Translations under genes and position numbers: made by a program
In this document: in pieces, positions 1 to 11,204 of the stretch
How the letters are laid out: each line of letters begins with the position of its first letter
Position numbering within the stretch: position 1 is the first letter of the stretch
Source of the DNA: Xanthostigma xanthostigma
Lineage: Eukaryota; Arthropoda; Insecta; Raphidioptera; Raphidiidae
Direction of reading: 5' to 3'
DNA length: 64,000 nt
NCBI GenBank assembly: GCA_963575645.1
Contig: OY754464.1
Span: forward strand, 31,325,501 to 31,389,500
The notes under the pieces: generated by a model
The model's input: the letters and a program-made list of their open reading frames with translations, nothing else
What the model was told of the DNA's origin: nothing
The model's database searches: none

Positions 1-138
1 CTCCTATAATATTTATAATATTAGTAAGCTTAATGTTTTTAGTGGAATAGCCATACTACTTTTTGTAAAGGTAGGTATATTCTACTTAAATATATTATAG
101 TAAGTTATTATGCACACACATTATCACACCAATAACTT

Positions 139-213
139 TAGGTATGTTCCAAGCAGCCAGCAAACAGAGACGAAACCGTCACCCGCATGGGCACTAGCTA
201 AGACGAAACTGTT
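139..213 (+). repeat. Left-end fragment of an inverted-repeat MITE
   Basis: The segment starting TAGGTATGTTCCAAGCAGCC matches the left half of the complete element at 56481-56637, including the later blocks GAAACCGTCA, CGCATG and GCACTAG. No matching right end follows nearby, so this is a truncated or degraded copy. It has no coding capacity. Confidence 0.7.
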
Positions 214-718
214 TGTATCAAACGGAAGTGCTATCGGTTTTTGATGAGTGAGTCAATATCTCGGAACTATTTAAACTTTTTTTAAAATAAAATTTGGGAT
301 TTTGGCGCCTTAATAGATAAACGAGATTACAAATCTACAGGTAAATCAGAGTTTGAAAATAGCTCGAAATGGTTCGTGTAATATACAGTCAGTGCAAGAC
401 GAACTTGACTGGCCCATTGGCAGCCGTGTGTCTAGAATCTAGATACATATTTGCCAAAATAGATCAAGTAATTTCCAAATACAACAGGTGGAAAAATTGT
501 AGCACTTAGTCGGCTTTCCATATCGCTATTTTGGACAAAGAAAGACAAATTGTTTTACTGAATTCGGTAACACCCTATTCATAGATACTTCACACGTCTA
601 GGTATTTATTTTTATTTCCTTTTCGGTGTACCGGAGCCTCTAGTAAAAATTGCATTTCTTTTGATATGAGTTTTCAACTTACATAATTATTATGCTCATT
701 TAATAATTGTAGCATTTA
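214..718. other. No gene seen
   Basis: AT-rich sequence with many stops in all frames. I see no recognisable repeat ends or coding signature. Confidence 0.6.
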
Positions 719-984
719 CTTCAGAGCAGGCATGTCAAACTCATATGATATTGCGGGCCACATTAACTATTTTGTACTAAGTTGGCGGCCGCGTGTTTCT
801 AATGTTAAAAAAATAATTAAATAAAATACGATTGTTAGAATGATTATATTATTATTCTCAATATTTTTTGAAATGAATTCTTCTTTAAAAACGGGGGTAA
901 ACTCATTTCCTTATGTAACATTTGTCACGAAATTGTACTATTATAGTAACCCTATATAAACAATGATTAATAATTTATTAGTAA

Positions 985-1056
985 GCATTGGTAGCTCAAT
1001 GGTAGGATGCTGGCATACCGCGCGGCCTACCTTGGTTCGATTACCTTCAGGTGCGC
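985..1056 (+). tRNA. tRNA-Gly-like pseudogene or SINE head
   Basis: The start GCATTGGTAGCTCAATGGTA resembles a tRNA-Gly acceptor stem plus A box. GGTTCGATTACC is a B box (consensus GGTTCGANNCC) at the expected distance. The anticodon arm does not fold cleanly and the 3' acceptor half is diverged. It sits inside the hAT element and is followed by a T-rich stretch. I read it as a tRNA-derived insertion or dead tRNA copy, not a working gene. Confidence 0.5.
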
Positions 1057-1235
1057 GCAATTTGTTTATTTATTTTTTGTTATTTTTAAGTATACCTATT
1101 ATATATAAAATTTTCGACTAATTTATCAGAATAATACTTGAGATAAAAAACAATATTTGCAGTAAACCCTCGAAAAAATTAAACATGTGTTACGAAAACG
1201 CATTACAGAAGTGAAACTTCTAGTTGAAAATCATA

Positions 1236-1404
1236 CGATTGCATTTGGACAAGTGGAAAAAATGTGTTAACGTTTGAATTTGGACAAGTGGAAAAATTGT
1301 GTTACGAGATAGTTTCACGTTCAGATTAACTTGTACAGAACAAAATTTTTCCACTTGTTCATATGCAATAGTTCCCATTTTTTCCACTTGTCCAAATGCA
1401 ATCG
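1236..1404. repeat. Inverted repeat inside the hAT element
   Basis: CGATTGCATTTGGACAAGTG begins at 1236, and its reverse complement ends at 1404 (CCACTTGTCCAAATGCAATCG). TTGGACAAGTGGAAAAA recurs directly at about 1279. The arms are about 29 bp around a loop of roughly 110 bp. It has no coding content. Confidence 0.75.
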
Positions 1405-1712
1405 TAATACATTCTCGTAATACATTTTTAATTTTTTTAACGTCTCGGCGGGCCTCAATCTATGTATTGGCGGGCCGCGTGTTTGACATCCCTGCTTTAG
1501 AGGCTACAAAGATGTGACAGACGGATAAACAGAGATGGATTAGGTTCAATGACGCTCTACTGGGCATTTTTCGCCCCAGAAGGGGAGAATTGACTCAGGT
1601 TACTCCTAGGCGTCAGATGTAGTAATAGATATATTCATTTAAGCCACGTAAACAAACATTATTTTGCCCCTTATTGTGATATTAGAAAAATATTTTTTTT
1701 AACATTTCCTAA

Positions 1713-2291
1713 TGACTAATTTATAGAATTCCGTATTTGGTCTATCTGGTCGTAGGGGCGGATCTAAACTTAGGTCTGTCCGAATCTAGAGTGGCGCCCA
1801 TACATGCAATAACATTTGTTTTTTGTTTTTTTAGTTGGTAATGCATATATTTAAAAACTTCTATATTGCTAGTGGCCGTAAGTGGAAGCGTAGCCCATGA
1901 AATGAGACATCAAATTACTGTTTTCTTGTCTCTTTCTTTTTACTTGACCCGTGGTGCAAGTGTCGCGTCTGTAGTGGAGCAATTAGTAAGTAGAATAGAG
2001 CAAGCCACCTCCCTTGCACAGCTTAGTTCCATATGCAACTGACGCGCATCCATTCACGGATGTAACTCATGAAACTCAGAGTATAAGTGAGACAGACGTA
2101 TAAATGTCTGCACCGTAGTGTTTAAGTCTTTCTCCCGATCTTTGCTAGCAATATAGAGGGAATTAAATATATGTGGTAATGTTTGGTTTTGAAACCTTCC
2201 ACTTAAATTTACCGCTCTAGACTCCAAGTCCAAGCTTAGATCCACCCCTACGAACAGATAGACAGAATAGGAAATTCTATAAATTATAGTC
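1713..2291. mobile_element. Inverted-repeat element (MITE-like), 579 bp
   Basis: Arms of about 90 bp at 1713-1803 and 2208-2291 are imperfect reverse complements. Landmarks are TGACTA/TAGTCA at the tips, ATTTATAGAATT, TCTATCTG.TCGTAGGGG, GGATCTAA and TCTAGAG. I cannot fix a clear target duplication, so the superfamily is unassigned. The small minus-strand frame across the right arm is incidental. Confidence 0.75.
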
Positions 2292-2930
2292 AGACAGTAC
2301 GGCTCTCTAAAAATTAACTTCACTTCCAGAATTTATTAAATTTGTTAAGAACAATTGCAGAAAAGGTAGTCTTGAATTTTGTATTTGAGTTATCACGGAA
2401 TAATAAAATATATTATATAAATTTTTATATAGAGCACATACAGGAAACTCTTTATATAGAAATAATCGATGGGCCGTTATTTACTGAATTCATATGCAAA
2501 ATTAAACAACTGTATGATTTGAAACATAAAGTATATTTTATTGTTCAAAATAAATAATGTAGAAATAATAGCTATTGTTTCATGTTTGTTCAGTGCATGA
2601 AAAGTATAACAGTCTGCCTTAATAACATTTGTTTACTTTATATTATTTTGCTTGGAAATGAAACGAGTACACTCTAACTGGTTTTAACATTATATTGTAG
2701 TATATTTTATGTAAGTAGACAATTTATATTTTTATAAATCGACATTTTCTAAATTTATTTCTACTGAAGATGAATATTATGTGTATTTAATAACAAACAC
2801 TATAAACTACTATGTAACTAATATTATCGAAACTAAAATTGAGAATCGAGCACACTTAAACAAAATAAACACATAATAATATAAATAAAAATTATTTTTA
2901 AAGGATTAATGGTTGGAGAGAACAGTATGA
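2292..2930. other. No gene seen
   Basis: AT-rich sequence with short incidental frames only. Confidence 0.6.
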
Positions 2931-3188
2931 AGGCCGCTGCACACGAAGATAGAAACCGCCTACAAACCAACATGGCGTCATTCTGCTCAGAGACAGACAA
3001 CAGACACGTTTTTCTCTGTGTTTATATTTTAACTGTCACCGCGCGCGCACCAGATTTATTCACAAAACTAGCTTGAAAAGACGCGTCGTGTGAAGCGAGC
3101 ACATAACAGAAATCAAGAAAACCAGCGCTAGAAAACTAGTAAGCAAATTCAGCAGGGAGTCTAGCAGCGTTTCTAGCCTCGTGTACAG
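2931..3188 (-). mobile_element. Inverted-repeat MITE, copy 1 of 2
   Basis: The ends AGGCCGCTGCACACGAAG and the reverse complement of CTCGTGTAC are imperfectly inverted. On the minus strand the body (GAGGCTAGAAACGCTGCTAG, later GTGCGCGCG and GTGACAGTT) matches the plus strand of 48411-48582 along most of its length. The two are therefore opposite-orientation copies of one family. It is GC-richer than its surroundings and has no coding frame. Confidence 0.75.
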
Positions 3189-3797
3189 TATTTATTTATT
3201 CGTTTATAAATAAAACTAGGCAAACGGCCATTTATGTCTAAATTCACGACCGTTTTTATCCGACTACAAAGAAAAGAATGATTTTTTGAGTTTATGTAGA
3301 TATTCGTATACGTATGTAAGGTCGTTACCTACTCGGGTTCAAATCTATTGAATCTACTAGATCAATTCGGTTTGTCTGAGGATTCTGGATTGCAAAATAT
3401 TTTTGTGAGTTCAAAATGACGGACGTGAGGTGAAAGCAGTCTCTATCAAAAATATTTTTCCGGACAATTTGATCCAGTATCAAATGAACGAAAATGAGGC
3501 GACTTAAAAATTTTAGGTATATACCTACTCTTTATGGTTTATAATAAAACAACTAAAACTGATCGATTACACAAAAAAAGAAAACAAGCAATCTGAACAT
3601 GAGATAGCATTCGAGTCCACGACAATTGATATACCTACTATTTTTTGCTTTGATTTGCTTGTTTTCTTATTTTACGTACTTGTTTTTTTATATTAACATA
3701 GAAAAAAATATATACTTTAAATAAGTTTTTAATTTTAAATTTTCACCTTATCGACATAATAATAAAGGCCCTAATTTTAATGTTTTTAACAACATTC
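3189..3797. other. No gene seen
   Basis: AT-rich sequence with no convincing reading frame or repeat end. Confidence 0.6.
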
Positions 3798-3805
3798 ATG
3801 TAAAG

Positions 3806-4341
3806 CAGAGGTCCCCAAACTTTTTTGTCTTGTAGACCACTCGCCATGTTTTTCGGTTTTGGGTAGACCCCTGCTGATCTGATATTGATTTTTTGCAAAT
3901 TTATTAATTTCAAATGTATTTTTGACAACCGGTATAGTGCTACTTACTTTGAACGATTTAAATTTATAACGGTAGTGAAATGTAGTGTGAAATGTTTAGT
4001 TTTATACACTTATTAATTAGATTCAAATTAAACGAATCACATTAAAATTTACTTTCTGTTACATAAAATAACTAAGCAAAAAGTAAATGCGTTTAGTGTG
4101 AGGGATGAACCTGATGCTTTAATAATAAATTTTCAACATTTGGCATCAATTTAGGTAGATTTAATCTTAAATCTCTTCGGTTAACGATGTCCAGTTTGTT
4201 TCTTTTTTTGTTAGGAGATTCACCATCGTTGACCCCCATTTTCATTTCATGAACCCCCAATTTTTTTTCCCGTTGACATGGACCCCTTGCAAGTTGTCGT
4301 CGACCCCTGGAGGTCGATATAGACCACTTTGGGAATCACTG
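3806..4341. mobile_element. Non-autonomous hAT-type transposon
   Basis: The left end CAGAGGTCCCCAAACTT and the right end (reverse complement CAGTGATTCCCAAAGTGG) form a typical hAT terminal inverted repeat. They are flanked by a perfect 8-bp duplication ATGTAAAG at 3798-3805 and 4342-4349. Subterminal GACC/GGTC-rich words (AGACCACTCG, GACCCCTGG) recur near both ends. It is 536 bp and carries no transposase. Confidence 0.92.
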
Positions 4342-4470
4342 ATGTAAAGTGACACTCAACTTTTTTTCAAACGGCTTCATATTTTTTTTAACTTAGTTTG
4401 ATAGGGATTTTTTTTTGGAAAGTATATTTTCAATTTATTTTTATATATTTAGTGCAATTTTCAAATGTTA

Positions 4471-4523
4471 TACTGTCTTTAAACAATTTGGAATATATTT
4501 ATTCCAATTGTTTAAAGAAAGTA
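4471..4523. repeat. Short hairpin
   Basis: TACTGTCTTTAAACAA and its reverse complement (TTGTTTAAAGAAAGTA) flank GGAATA/TATTCC, giving a stem of about 22 bp with one or two mismatches. Confidence 0.7.
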
Positions 4524-6405
4524 GGTATATATAGTAGAAATAGAATGGGAACACGGACGTAGCTTGTAAATTTAAAACTGGTTAGATCCCCTTTCCATAA
4601 GAATTGAACGATTCAACGAATAATAAACATGTCAAACATAAAACTACAAAAAATATCCGCCAATACTCCGTCCGATAACATTATTCAAGTCACTGAATAC
4701 AAAATAAATTGCCTCATATAAATCGGTCGAAAAAAAAAATAAAAGGCAACCATGTAAAGTATTATGTAACTGCGTGGTTGTCTTTATAGTCTTTAAAGGG
4801 TAAAAAAAATTGCAAGAGGATAGGGCGTGGCTTAGTCTGCATAAATCTTAATGTACTGGTATAAATTATATTCAATTATTGGATCTCTAAATCCCCCGAT
4901 ATTTCTCTCAACGGTTTTTATATGTGTCATTACATTCTCGTTCGGTAAATAAAATACAAAGTAAACATCAGCATGCGACCTGGAGATATTAATGATATGA
5001 GTTGTTCCGTAATGATAAAATGTCGAGAAACGGCCGTTAATTTCATTACCATTTATCATTTTTAGGTATTGAATTTCTATAATTAATTAAGACTCTAAAG
5101 TGAGATCATTTATTTAAGTGAACTATCGAAATTACATCAGAAAACAGTAGCAGGAAATAAAGTAAAGACGTGTCAGCATGTTTGTATTCGTTTAGAAGAC
5201 TGACGCAATCTATCGAACAGCGTTTAGTGTCACTATACTAATACTATAGAAATCAATGGAAAGGACCAACTCCACTGTGTGGTAGTAGAAGAGAGAAAGA
5301 GCGAGACATAGAAAGAGATAAGTTGATACGGAGGCTCGATTGTATGTCATTAGTGGCAGTAAAAACTGCATCGGAATGAACCCAACATTAAGGGTATTTA
5401 AGTTTTTATTTGTGTCACACAGTATTCCATTACCATATCACACGCCGCGCCGTTCGAACTTTTATATAAATGACTGTTATAGTGAGTTGTTAAGGGGACA
5501 AACGCCCCAAACTCAAGTCTTAAGACGAATATGTGTTCTTGGATTGCATCTTTAATCAGTAGGTATATGTAGGTACCCTGAGTTGTCCAGTTTTCGAAGT
5601 AAAACTTTTTTTGAAACGGTGAAGTGAATTTGCGATTCTTCAGATTGAAAATGTAATGAAAGTGGTTGTAATGTACGTACAGCTTAATATATATTATAAA
5701 AACCAGATGTACAAAGTCAAGCTGAGATGGCGTCGTGGCACAGCTCTCGCCTTGAAAACTAAAGGTCTAAGTTGGAATCCCGCGATAAGTGACCTTATTT
5801 TTTTAATTTTAGTTTTTGTATTACTCCATATTCCACCTATATGTGTTTATACATATTTTTATAAATTTTACCTTTTTAACTTCACAAGTGGAGAATTGCA
5901 TCATTATAATATACAATATTTCCAGCTAGTTGCTTTAAGTAATGTTAAATATAGGTATGGAAGATATTCTTCTCGGGATTGTGAATTTTGCATAGAAGTT
6001 TTAAAATACATAGTCTCTTTTTAATATTCAAATAATTTTAATATTACCTAAATGTGGGCTGATATCATAAACTATTATAATTAAATAGCGCCCCTAAAAA
6101 TGTTTCTACAATATGTACAAGTGAAAGAGATAGAACTTTTATAAAAAAAGTATTTTTGCACACTCTCTATAAAATAATTACATTTTTTATGCTGTATAAC
6201 GGTAGTAAAATGACTCATGACGCAGTAGTGCTGTGAAATAAAACAAATCTTAGCAATCCAAAAATGATTTTCAAATGCCATCTGTCAGTTGTCATTAATT
6301 AATACTAATAATAGAAATAAAGATGGCAAAGTAGCACAAACCGGATTTAGTTTGTCAACAATCCAAATAAATTGCGATATGGCCGCATACACAGCTGTCG
6401 GAAAG
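4524..6405. other. No gene seen
   Basis: The open frames at 4832-5059 (-), 5340-5555 (+) and 5656-6024 (+) show no domain, codon pattern or splice context that I recognise. The last has a hydrophobic stretch of the kind random AT-rich sequence produces. Confidence 0.55.
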
Positions 6406-6410
6406 AACAC

Positions 6411-6525
6411 AAATATACTTAGTGAAAATCAGTTATTTTACAGGAGGTACGTGTAAAAAATGTAGTATTTATCGAGTGACTGTTAAAACTTACTGTCGCT
6501 CGTGCAACATGTCACTTACCTAAAA
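6411..6525 (+). repeat. Dispersed repeat with GTACGTGCAAAAAAT core, copy 1
   Basis: The segment contains AGGAGGTACGTG, AAAAAATGTA, TCGAGTGACTGTTAAAACT and GTCGCTCGTG in order. The same ordered words recur at 10215-10350, 36180-36310, 52440-52610 and 60985-61165. Function and superfamily are unknown. Confidence 0.7.
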
Positions 6526-6805
6526 TAAATTTCATCACAACCTAAATGCATAAACTCTTATTTCATTCTTACGTTTTTTGGACTGAAGTAGAAAAAAAAC
6601 AGCAAGCCAAGAACGGAATTCGCAGATATTCTAAAGATAACATGTGTTCAACTATGTGTTTTCCCATTATTTGATTGTACTGGATTTAGTTGTCATTCTA
6701 GCGGCATAAAGCCCAGTATTATGCGGCAAAATAAATAAAAATGTTTTCCAGTCCACATAAGTTCTCTTTGATTATTATGTATACTGACGTATGTTTGGCT
6801 AGTTA

Positions 6806-6991
6806 GGCCTAGTTTATATGAGAGGCGTTCAACGCGCGTTGGCCCAACGCGCGTTTACAATTTCTATACAATTGTATAGAACTGTTTATATGATAACGCG
6901 CGTTCAACGCGCCACCAACGCGCGTTATCATATAAACAGTTCTATACAATTGTATAGAAACGCATTGAACGCTCTTCATGTGTGCTAGGCC
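6806..6991. mobile_element. PIF/Harbinger-like MITE, 186 bp
   Basis: The element begins GGCCTAG and ends CTAGGCC, flanked by TTA on both sides (6803-6805 and 6992-6994). That fits the 3-bp TWA target of PIF/Harbinger. The interior is built from the core AACGCGCGTT in both orientations and from paired copies of TCTATACAATTGTATAGAA, so the whole folds into stacked hairpins. It has no coding frame. Confidence 0.8.
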
Positions 6992-7583
6992 TTAGAGAGG
7001 TTCAATGCACACGTTCTTATGGATTACTACCAACTCATAAAACATTTACCACACTTTAACATAAATGAAATTTTATAATTGAGCTATTAACATTTAATAT
7101 TTCAAGGTAATAAAAACTAGACAAAAACCTTACACATCCTTTAAGATAGAGCGACTAAGCGTTTAAGGGTAGAAAAGGTGCGTGTGTGTTATGTGTGTGT
7201 ATGATGAGAGAGCGCACCAACAAAAACCAGGGCTGATTTCCCGTGAGACGAGCGCCAATAGAGCTCCTCTCCTAGCTAGTGGTTGATGCCCTTTCGCCCC
7301 CACCGTCCTCTAATACATCTCTACTAGATATCAACGTGAACGTCCTACCATAATCCTACAACGAATGGACCGTCGATATTATACAGATACATGTTTTGAA
7401 AATATATCAGTTTCGAAAAATGAACAGTAAATGCATTTCGCGTTAACGTTTCTGTTTTTTATATATAAATTGCCATTTTACAGTTAAGAAACATAAAATA
7501 AGAAACATAATTAAATTTTTGAAAAAAACCCACGACGGATGTAAACGTTGTAATTGAAAAAAGATTATATATAAAATTTTTAA

Positions 7584-7780
7584 TTTTTTTTGACGTGATA
7601 ACGTCTTATGAATTGATGAATCACGTCAATATAAAAAGATGAAACACCGGCTGCATGCACGAAAAAGTGTAACGTTCCGCCTGACTCTGTGCGTGATTAT
7701 TAAATATGATATTCGAGCGGAATACGTTATCACGTAAAACTATCGTCCGTAAACCGACTTTACACACAACCAATTTTTTT
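7584..7780 (+). repeat. GTAACGTTCC dispersed repeat, copy 1
   Basis: It starts TTTGACGTGATAACGTC, continues through CACCGGCTGCATGCACG and AGTGTAACGTTCC, and ends with ACGTTATCACGTAAAACT, CCGTAAACCGACTTTAC and ACAACCAA. The words ACGTGATAACGT and ACGTTATCACGT near the two ends are inverted to each other. Related copies are at 17492-18172 and 25627-25831. The superfamily is unclear. Confidence 0.8.
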
Positions 7781-7855
7781 AATTTAGTTTGATAGGGATT
7801 TTTTTAAACGATTTTCAACGACAAAATCACGATTTTCTCGTTGTTTTTTTTTAAT

Positions 7856-8073
7856 GAAGGTAAGTAACCAAATAAAATCTGCCGGGGTAGCCATTCGCTG
7901 CCCTGAATTAAGAACAGGGAAATATCAATTGAAGACTACAATATTATTATTTACGTATACTCAACGTGATTTCAATTAGTCACATACTTTAAAATTGCAA
8001 TACGTATTTTAGTTCATTTCAGGGCAGCAAATGGCAGCCCCCGATGGATTTTCTTTGGTTACTTACCTCCTTT
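7856..8073. mobile_element. Palindromic MITE, about 218 bp
   Basis: GAAGGTAAGTAACCAA at the left pairs with TTGGTTACTTACCTCC at the right. The inner words GGGGTAGCCATTCGCTGCCC and GGGCAGCAAATGGCAGCCCC pair too, giving arms of about 50 bp. It lies inside the composite repeat. Confidence 0.75.
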
Positions 8074-8160
8074 CAGTCGGGGGGTTTAAAATTTTGTTTA
8101 ATCCTTTTTCAATTACAACGTTTACAACCGTCGTGGGTTTTTTCAAAATTTTTAATTTTA

Positions 8161-10214
8161 TTTTAAACTTTTTACAGATTTTTTGCGCTAAGAACCATCG
8201 CAGATGAATTACAAACCCTTTACAAAAAACCGCATATGAATTGATCAAACTATTTTCGAGATAAATGGCAACATTCTAGTGCACAAACAAACACACAAAC
8301 AATCTTTCACTTTAAACGCATATACCTGGTCCGTTCCGTCCTGGGTAATAAAAGGGTAGATACTATTAATTGTTAGTGAGGTTCCGTTTTAAATCGACTG
8401 CTTGGTATTTGGTTCTGTTTGTTTGTTTTGTGATTGCAACCAGCGTTGTCGATCAATTTTGCAGGATTTTTTTTTGAAATTATGCTGAATGGTTTTGCGC
8501 TGAAAATACACTTTGTACGTTTCGGGTGTATCAATTGTTAAAAAAAGCAGAAAATTTAGGTCAAAATTCACTTTTCAAAATCTTACAATATTTTTTCGTT
8601 TTGAGATCCCCGAGTCTAAACAACATATATTTTTTTTTTTAAATCTGTTCGTCTGTTTCTCTGTTTGTTAGTCTGTTTGTGAGCACGATACAGATCAAAT
8701 AGTTAATCGGATCGAAACCAAATTTTGATAAGATGTTTGACATGTAAATAATTGTTTTTGGGAAAATCAACGCATGTATAGAAAATATGTGCTACAATGT
8801 TGTTTTTCCTATTATAGTGGTATCCTTATAAACACTATTTATTATTCTATTGATTTTTTAAGGTTTTATAAAAAAAAATCTGTGTGGGTGCGTAAGCGCA
8901 TGAGTATATAAATACAGTCTCCGTTTTCTGTTTTCTATTTAATGCTTTGGTTATTTTGAATTCAAGCGTTTTTAGGGAGAGATTGCTTTACAATCTTTAT
9001 GTAATGTATATGAAATTATATATAGTACATGTGTGTCAGTATCACGTCCTGTTTCGTATAGCTGACAATTAGAGCAACAAAAACTAAATGGCGTTACATC
9101 GTATTGCATTGTGGATTGATTAATGCGATACCCGACGTCACCATAACGTGAGAGATATTTGTATCCCTGTGTGTACATTACCTAAATTACATTAACAGCG
9201 GCACTGTACACTCTCACAAATACTACCTACACTCAGAGACAAAATTATCAGATCACAATGATTTTCTTCAATTCTCAAATGAAGATAAATGTATTCAAGA
9301 TTCAAGACTGAAAAAAAGGTATATGAAATTAAAAATTGCAATACATTCATGATGCAGCATTCCTTGAATCGTTTAGAGTTGATTTGTTTGATTTAACATT
9401 AACATTTACGAATTTCTCAAGGCACTCTGTCCACTACAGCGAATGGGCAACAAATGTAGGAAGCATAAATCCTCATTGATATTATTATATCACAAATTTC
9501 TGTCTGAGGAACACATCTTTGTTTTTTTGCAATTATCAACTGCGTATCTAACTTTATCTACTTTAGTTATTTCACAAACCGTAAACTGTCGCCTGTTTGT
9601 ATTCATTTCTAATTTTTCTGCAGGAAGATCTTTGTTGAGTTAACGATTTAATTGTCAAAAAAAAAACAACAACAACAATGTAGTCACTTCTAAACCACAA
9701 ACACTTTGTTATTGGATGTATATTTCGAGAGCTATGCTTTAGCAAACACCAAATATATAATATGTCATATAGTTTAGTTTTTGTTGAAGCTGAGAGTATA
9801 TTTTTTACAAAAATTTAACATTCTAGTGCATAATATATGCATATCATGAACTGTTAACATTTTTAAACCCTTTTATTTAGCTTGACACCGTAGATTTCTC
9901 TATTTTTATCTTTATATCTTGTTTCACATCTTGGGACAGCTTTTTCAGCTACTTACCGTTATCCGATTGAGTTGAAATTTAGCACAGGTATATTGTTCCG
10001 GTGACAATATAATATTATAATAACTATTTGACCGTTCCGGCTTTCGTCCGGTTGCAAATCGAATTTTTAATAAAGCATACTAATAACTTAAAAATAAAAA
10101 GAGGTAAAAAAACTTTTAATTTAAATTTTTTGAATAGTGGCCGACAAAAAATGCATGATACATACTTCATTACCCATTGATCTAATCACTAATGCATTTA
10201 GAGTGTGAACAATG
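8161..10214. other. No gene seen; low-complexity and degenerate repeats
   Basis: TCTGTTTGTTAGTCTGTTTG and TCGGATCGAAACCAAATTTT near 8650-8720 are common wording in insect interspersed repeats; a similar 'GGATTGAAACCAAATTTTG' lies near 18072. The short frames at 8389-8571 (-), 8972-9178 (-) and 9443-9643 (+) have no recognisable product. Confidence 0.5.
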
Positions 10215-10350
10215 TCAGTATACGGATAAGTGACATTGTTAACGATCGACAGCGAGTTTTAACAGTCACTCGAGTTATAATATCATTACATTCGAAATAT
10301 ATACCTACTATATTTTTTGCACGTAGGTACCTACTATAAAATAGTTGATT
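10215..10350 (-). repeat. GTACGTGCAAAAAAT dispersed repeat, copy 2
   Basis: It shows GTGACATTGTTAACGATCGA, TTTTAACAGTCACTCGAG and ATTTTTTGCACGTAGGTACC, the reverse complement of the word order at 6411-6525. Confidence 0.65.
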
Positions 10351-10639
10351 TTCAAATCAATTTTAAAAAAATCTGACCGTGAAATTTTGAGCAAGTTCAC
10401 TTCTAGTAGTAGTCTGAGTTTACGTAGTAGAGTCAAATTAGCCGAAAACAGGTCTTATATTCGAAATAATTCTCCCCTGCATATTTTTTTATGACACCGA
10501 TTGAAATATCCTCTAAATTGTATTAACAAAAAATGCCACCTCCAGTTTTTTCGGCAAATTGTTTTTTTTTATGAACAAATAACTGATAAATAAGCTGCAA
10601 AATGGAATATCTCGAGTATACTTGAGTGTCTAAAATTTA

Positions 10640-11095
10640 CGCACAAAAATAAATATTTATTTGTATTGAATCAAGACACTCATAATTGTAATACGCGGCA
10701 CAAAGAGGATATCAATATCCCGCATCATAAAACAGCACTATATAAAACCAGTACATATTTTAATTGCATAAAATTATATAATTTTCTGCCAAAATACATG
10801 AAGAATTTAAACTTAATAAAATTCACAAGAATTTTAAAAAACATTTTAATAGAAAATGCCTTTTACACTAAAGAAGAATTTTTAATGCACAATTTTAATA
10901 CAATAGAAAAGTAAGTTTTAAGTGTTTTTAAAATTAAATTTTTATTCATGACTTATTTATATTTTTATCTATATTTTATATTTTAACTGTTTCTATTTTA
11001 ATTCCATGTGTATGTATTTGACGTATCCTCCATACTCTGTATGCATTTTAAGGACAAAAATGAAATGAATGAATGAATGAATAAATAAAATAAAA
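10640..11095 (+). pseudogene. Non-LTR retrotransposon 3' fragment (C-terminal tail of RT ORF)
   Basis: The frame from about 10666 to 10914 carries HNCNTRHKEDINIPHHK, then LYNFLPKYMKN and FTRILKNILIENAFYTKEEF. This matches the C-terminal region that follows the reverse transcriptase in CR1/Jockey-group LINEs: an N-TR motif, a 'YN-LP' motif, then a K-L-A-FYT-EEF ending. The equivalent region at 20293-20589 reads YNTRYGG, FNKLP and KSFYKTSDFF. After the stop comes an AT-rich 3' UTR and a tail of GAATGAATGAATGAATAAAT at about 11060-11085, the simple-repeat tail expected of a LINE. Only the 5'-truncated 3' end is present, as is usual for dead-on-arrival copies. The same class recurs at 19020-20690 and 26940-28535. 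Confidence 0.8.
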
Positions 11096-11204
11096 ATTAT
11101 AAAAATCTGTATACTGACGTTTTTGAGTATGCTGAACACAAATCTGAAGACAGATTTTCGAAATTATGAATGGCTTATTTGTCAGTTTATATGATTATAA
11201 ACAT

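Larger units (their letters stand above)
727..1494. mobile_element. Non-autonomous hAT-type DNA transposon
   Basis: The left end CAGGCATGTCAAACTC and the right end (reverse complement CAGGGATGTCAAACAC) form a terminal inverted repeat. Both are followed by GCGGGCC-type subterminal words. The flanks are an 8-bp duplication, CTTCAGAG at 719-726 and CTTTAGAG at 1495-1502, with one mismatch. The CAGG.GTGTCAAAC end type and 8-bp duplication are typical of hAT elements. At 768 bp with no transposase frame it is a deletion derivative. The inside carries a tRNA-like segment and a separate inverted repeat, both annotated below. Confidence 0.85.
7505..8160. repeat. Composite inverted repeat with two inner elements
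   Basis: The outer arms at about 7505-7582 and 8085-8160 are near reverse complements for 75 bp. Landmarks are GAAAAAAACCCACGACGG, GTAAACGTTGTAATTGAAAA and AAAATTTT. Between them sit a dispersed-repeat copy (7584-7780) and a separate palindromic MITE (7856-8073). The outer arms may be an older element into which the others inserted. Confidence 0.75.

Noticed and set aside
985..1056. Functional tRNA-Gly gene
   Set aside because: A and B boxes are recognisable, but the anticodon arm and the 3' acceptor half do not fold, and it lies inside a hAT element.
5656..6024. Plus-strand 122-codon membrane protein
   Set aside because: The hydrophobic stretch is of the kind AT-rich random frames give; no supporting signal was found.
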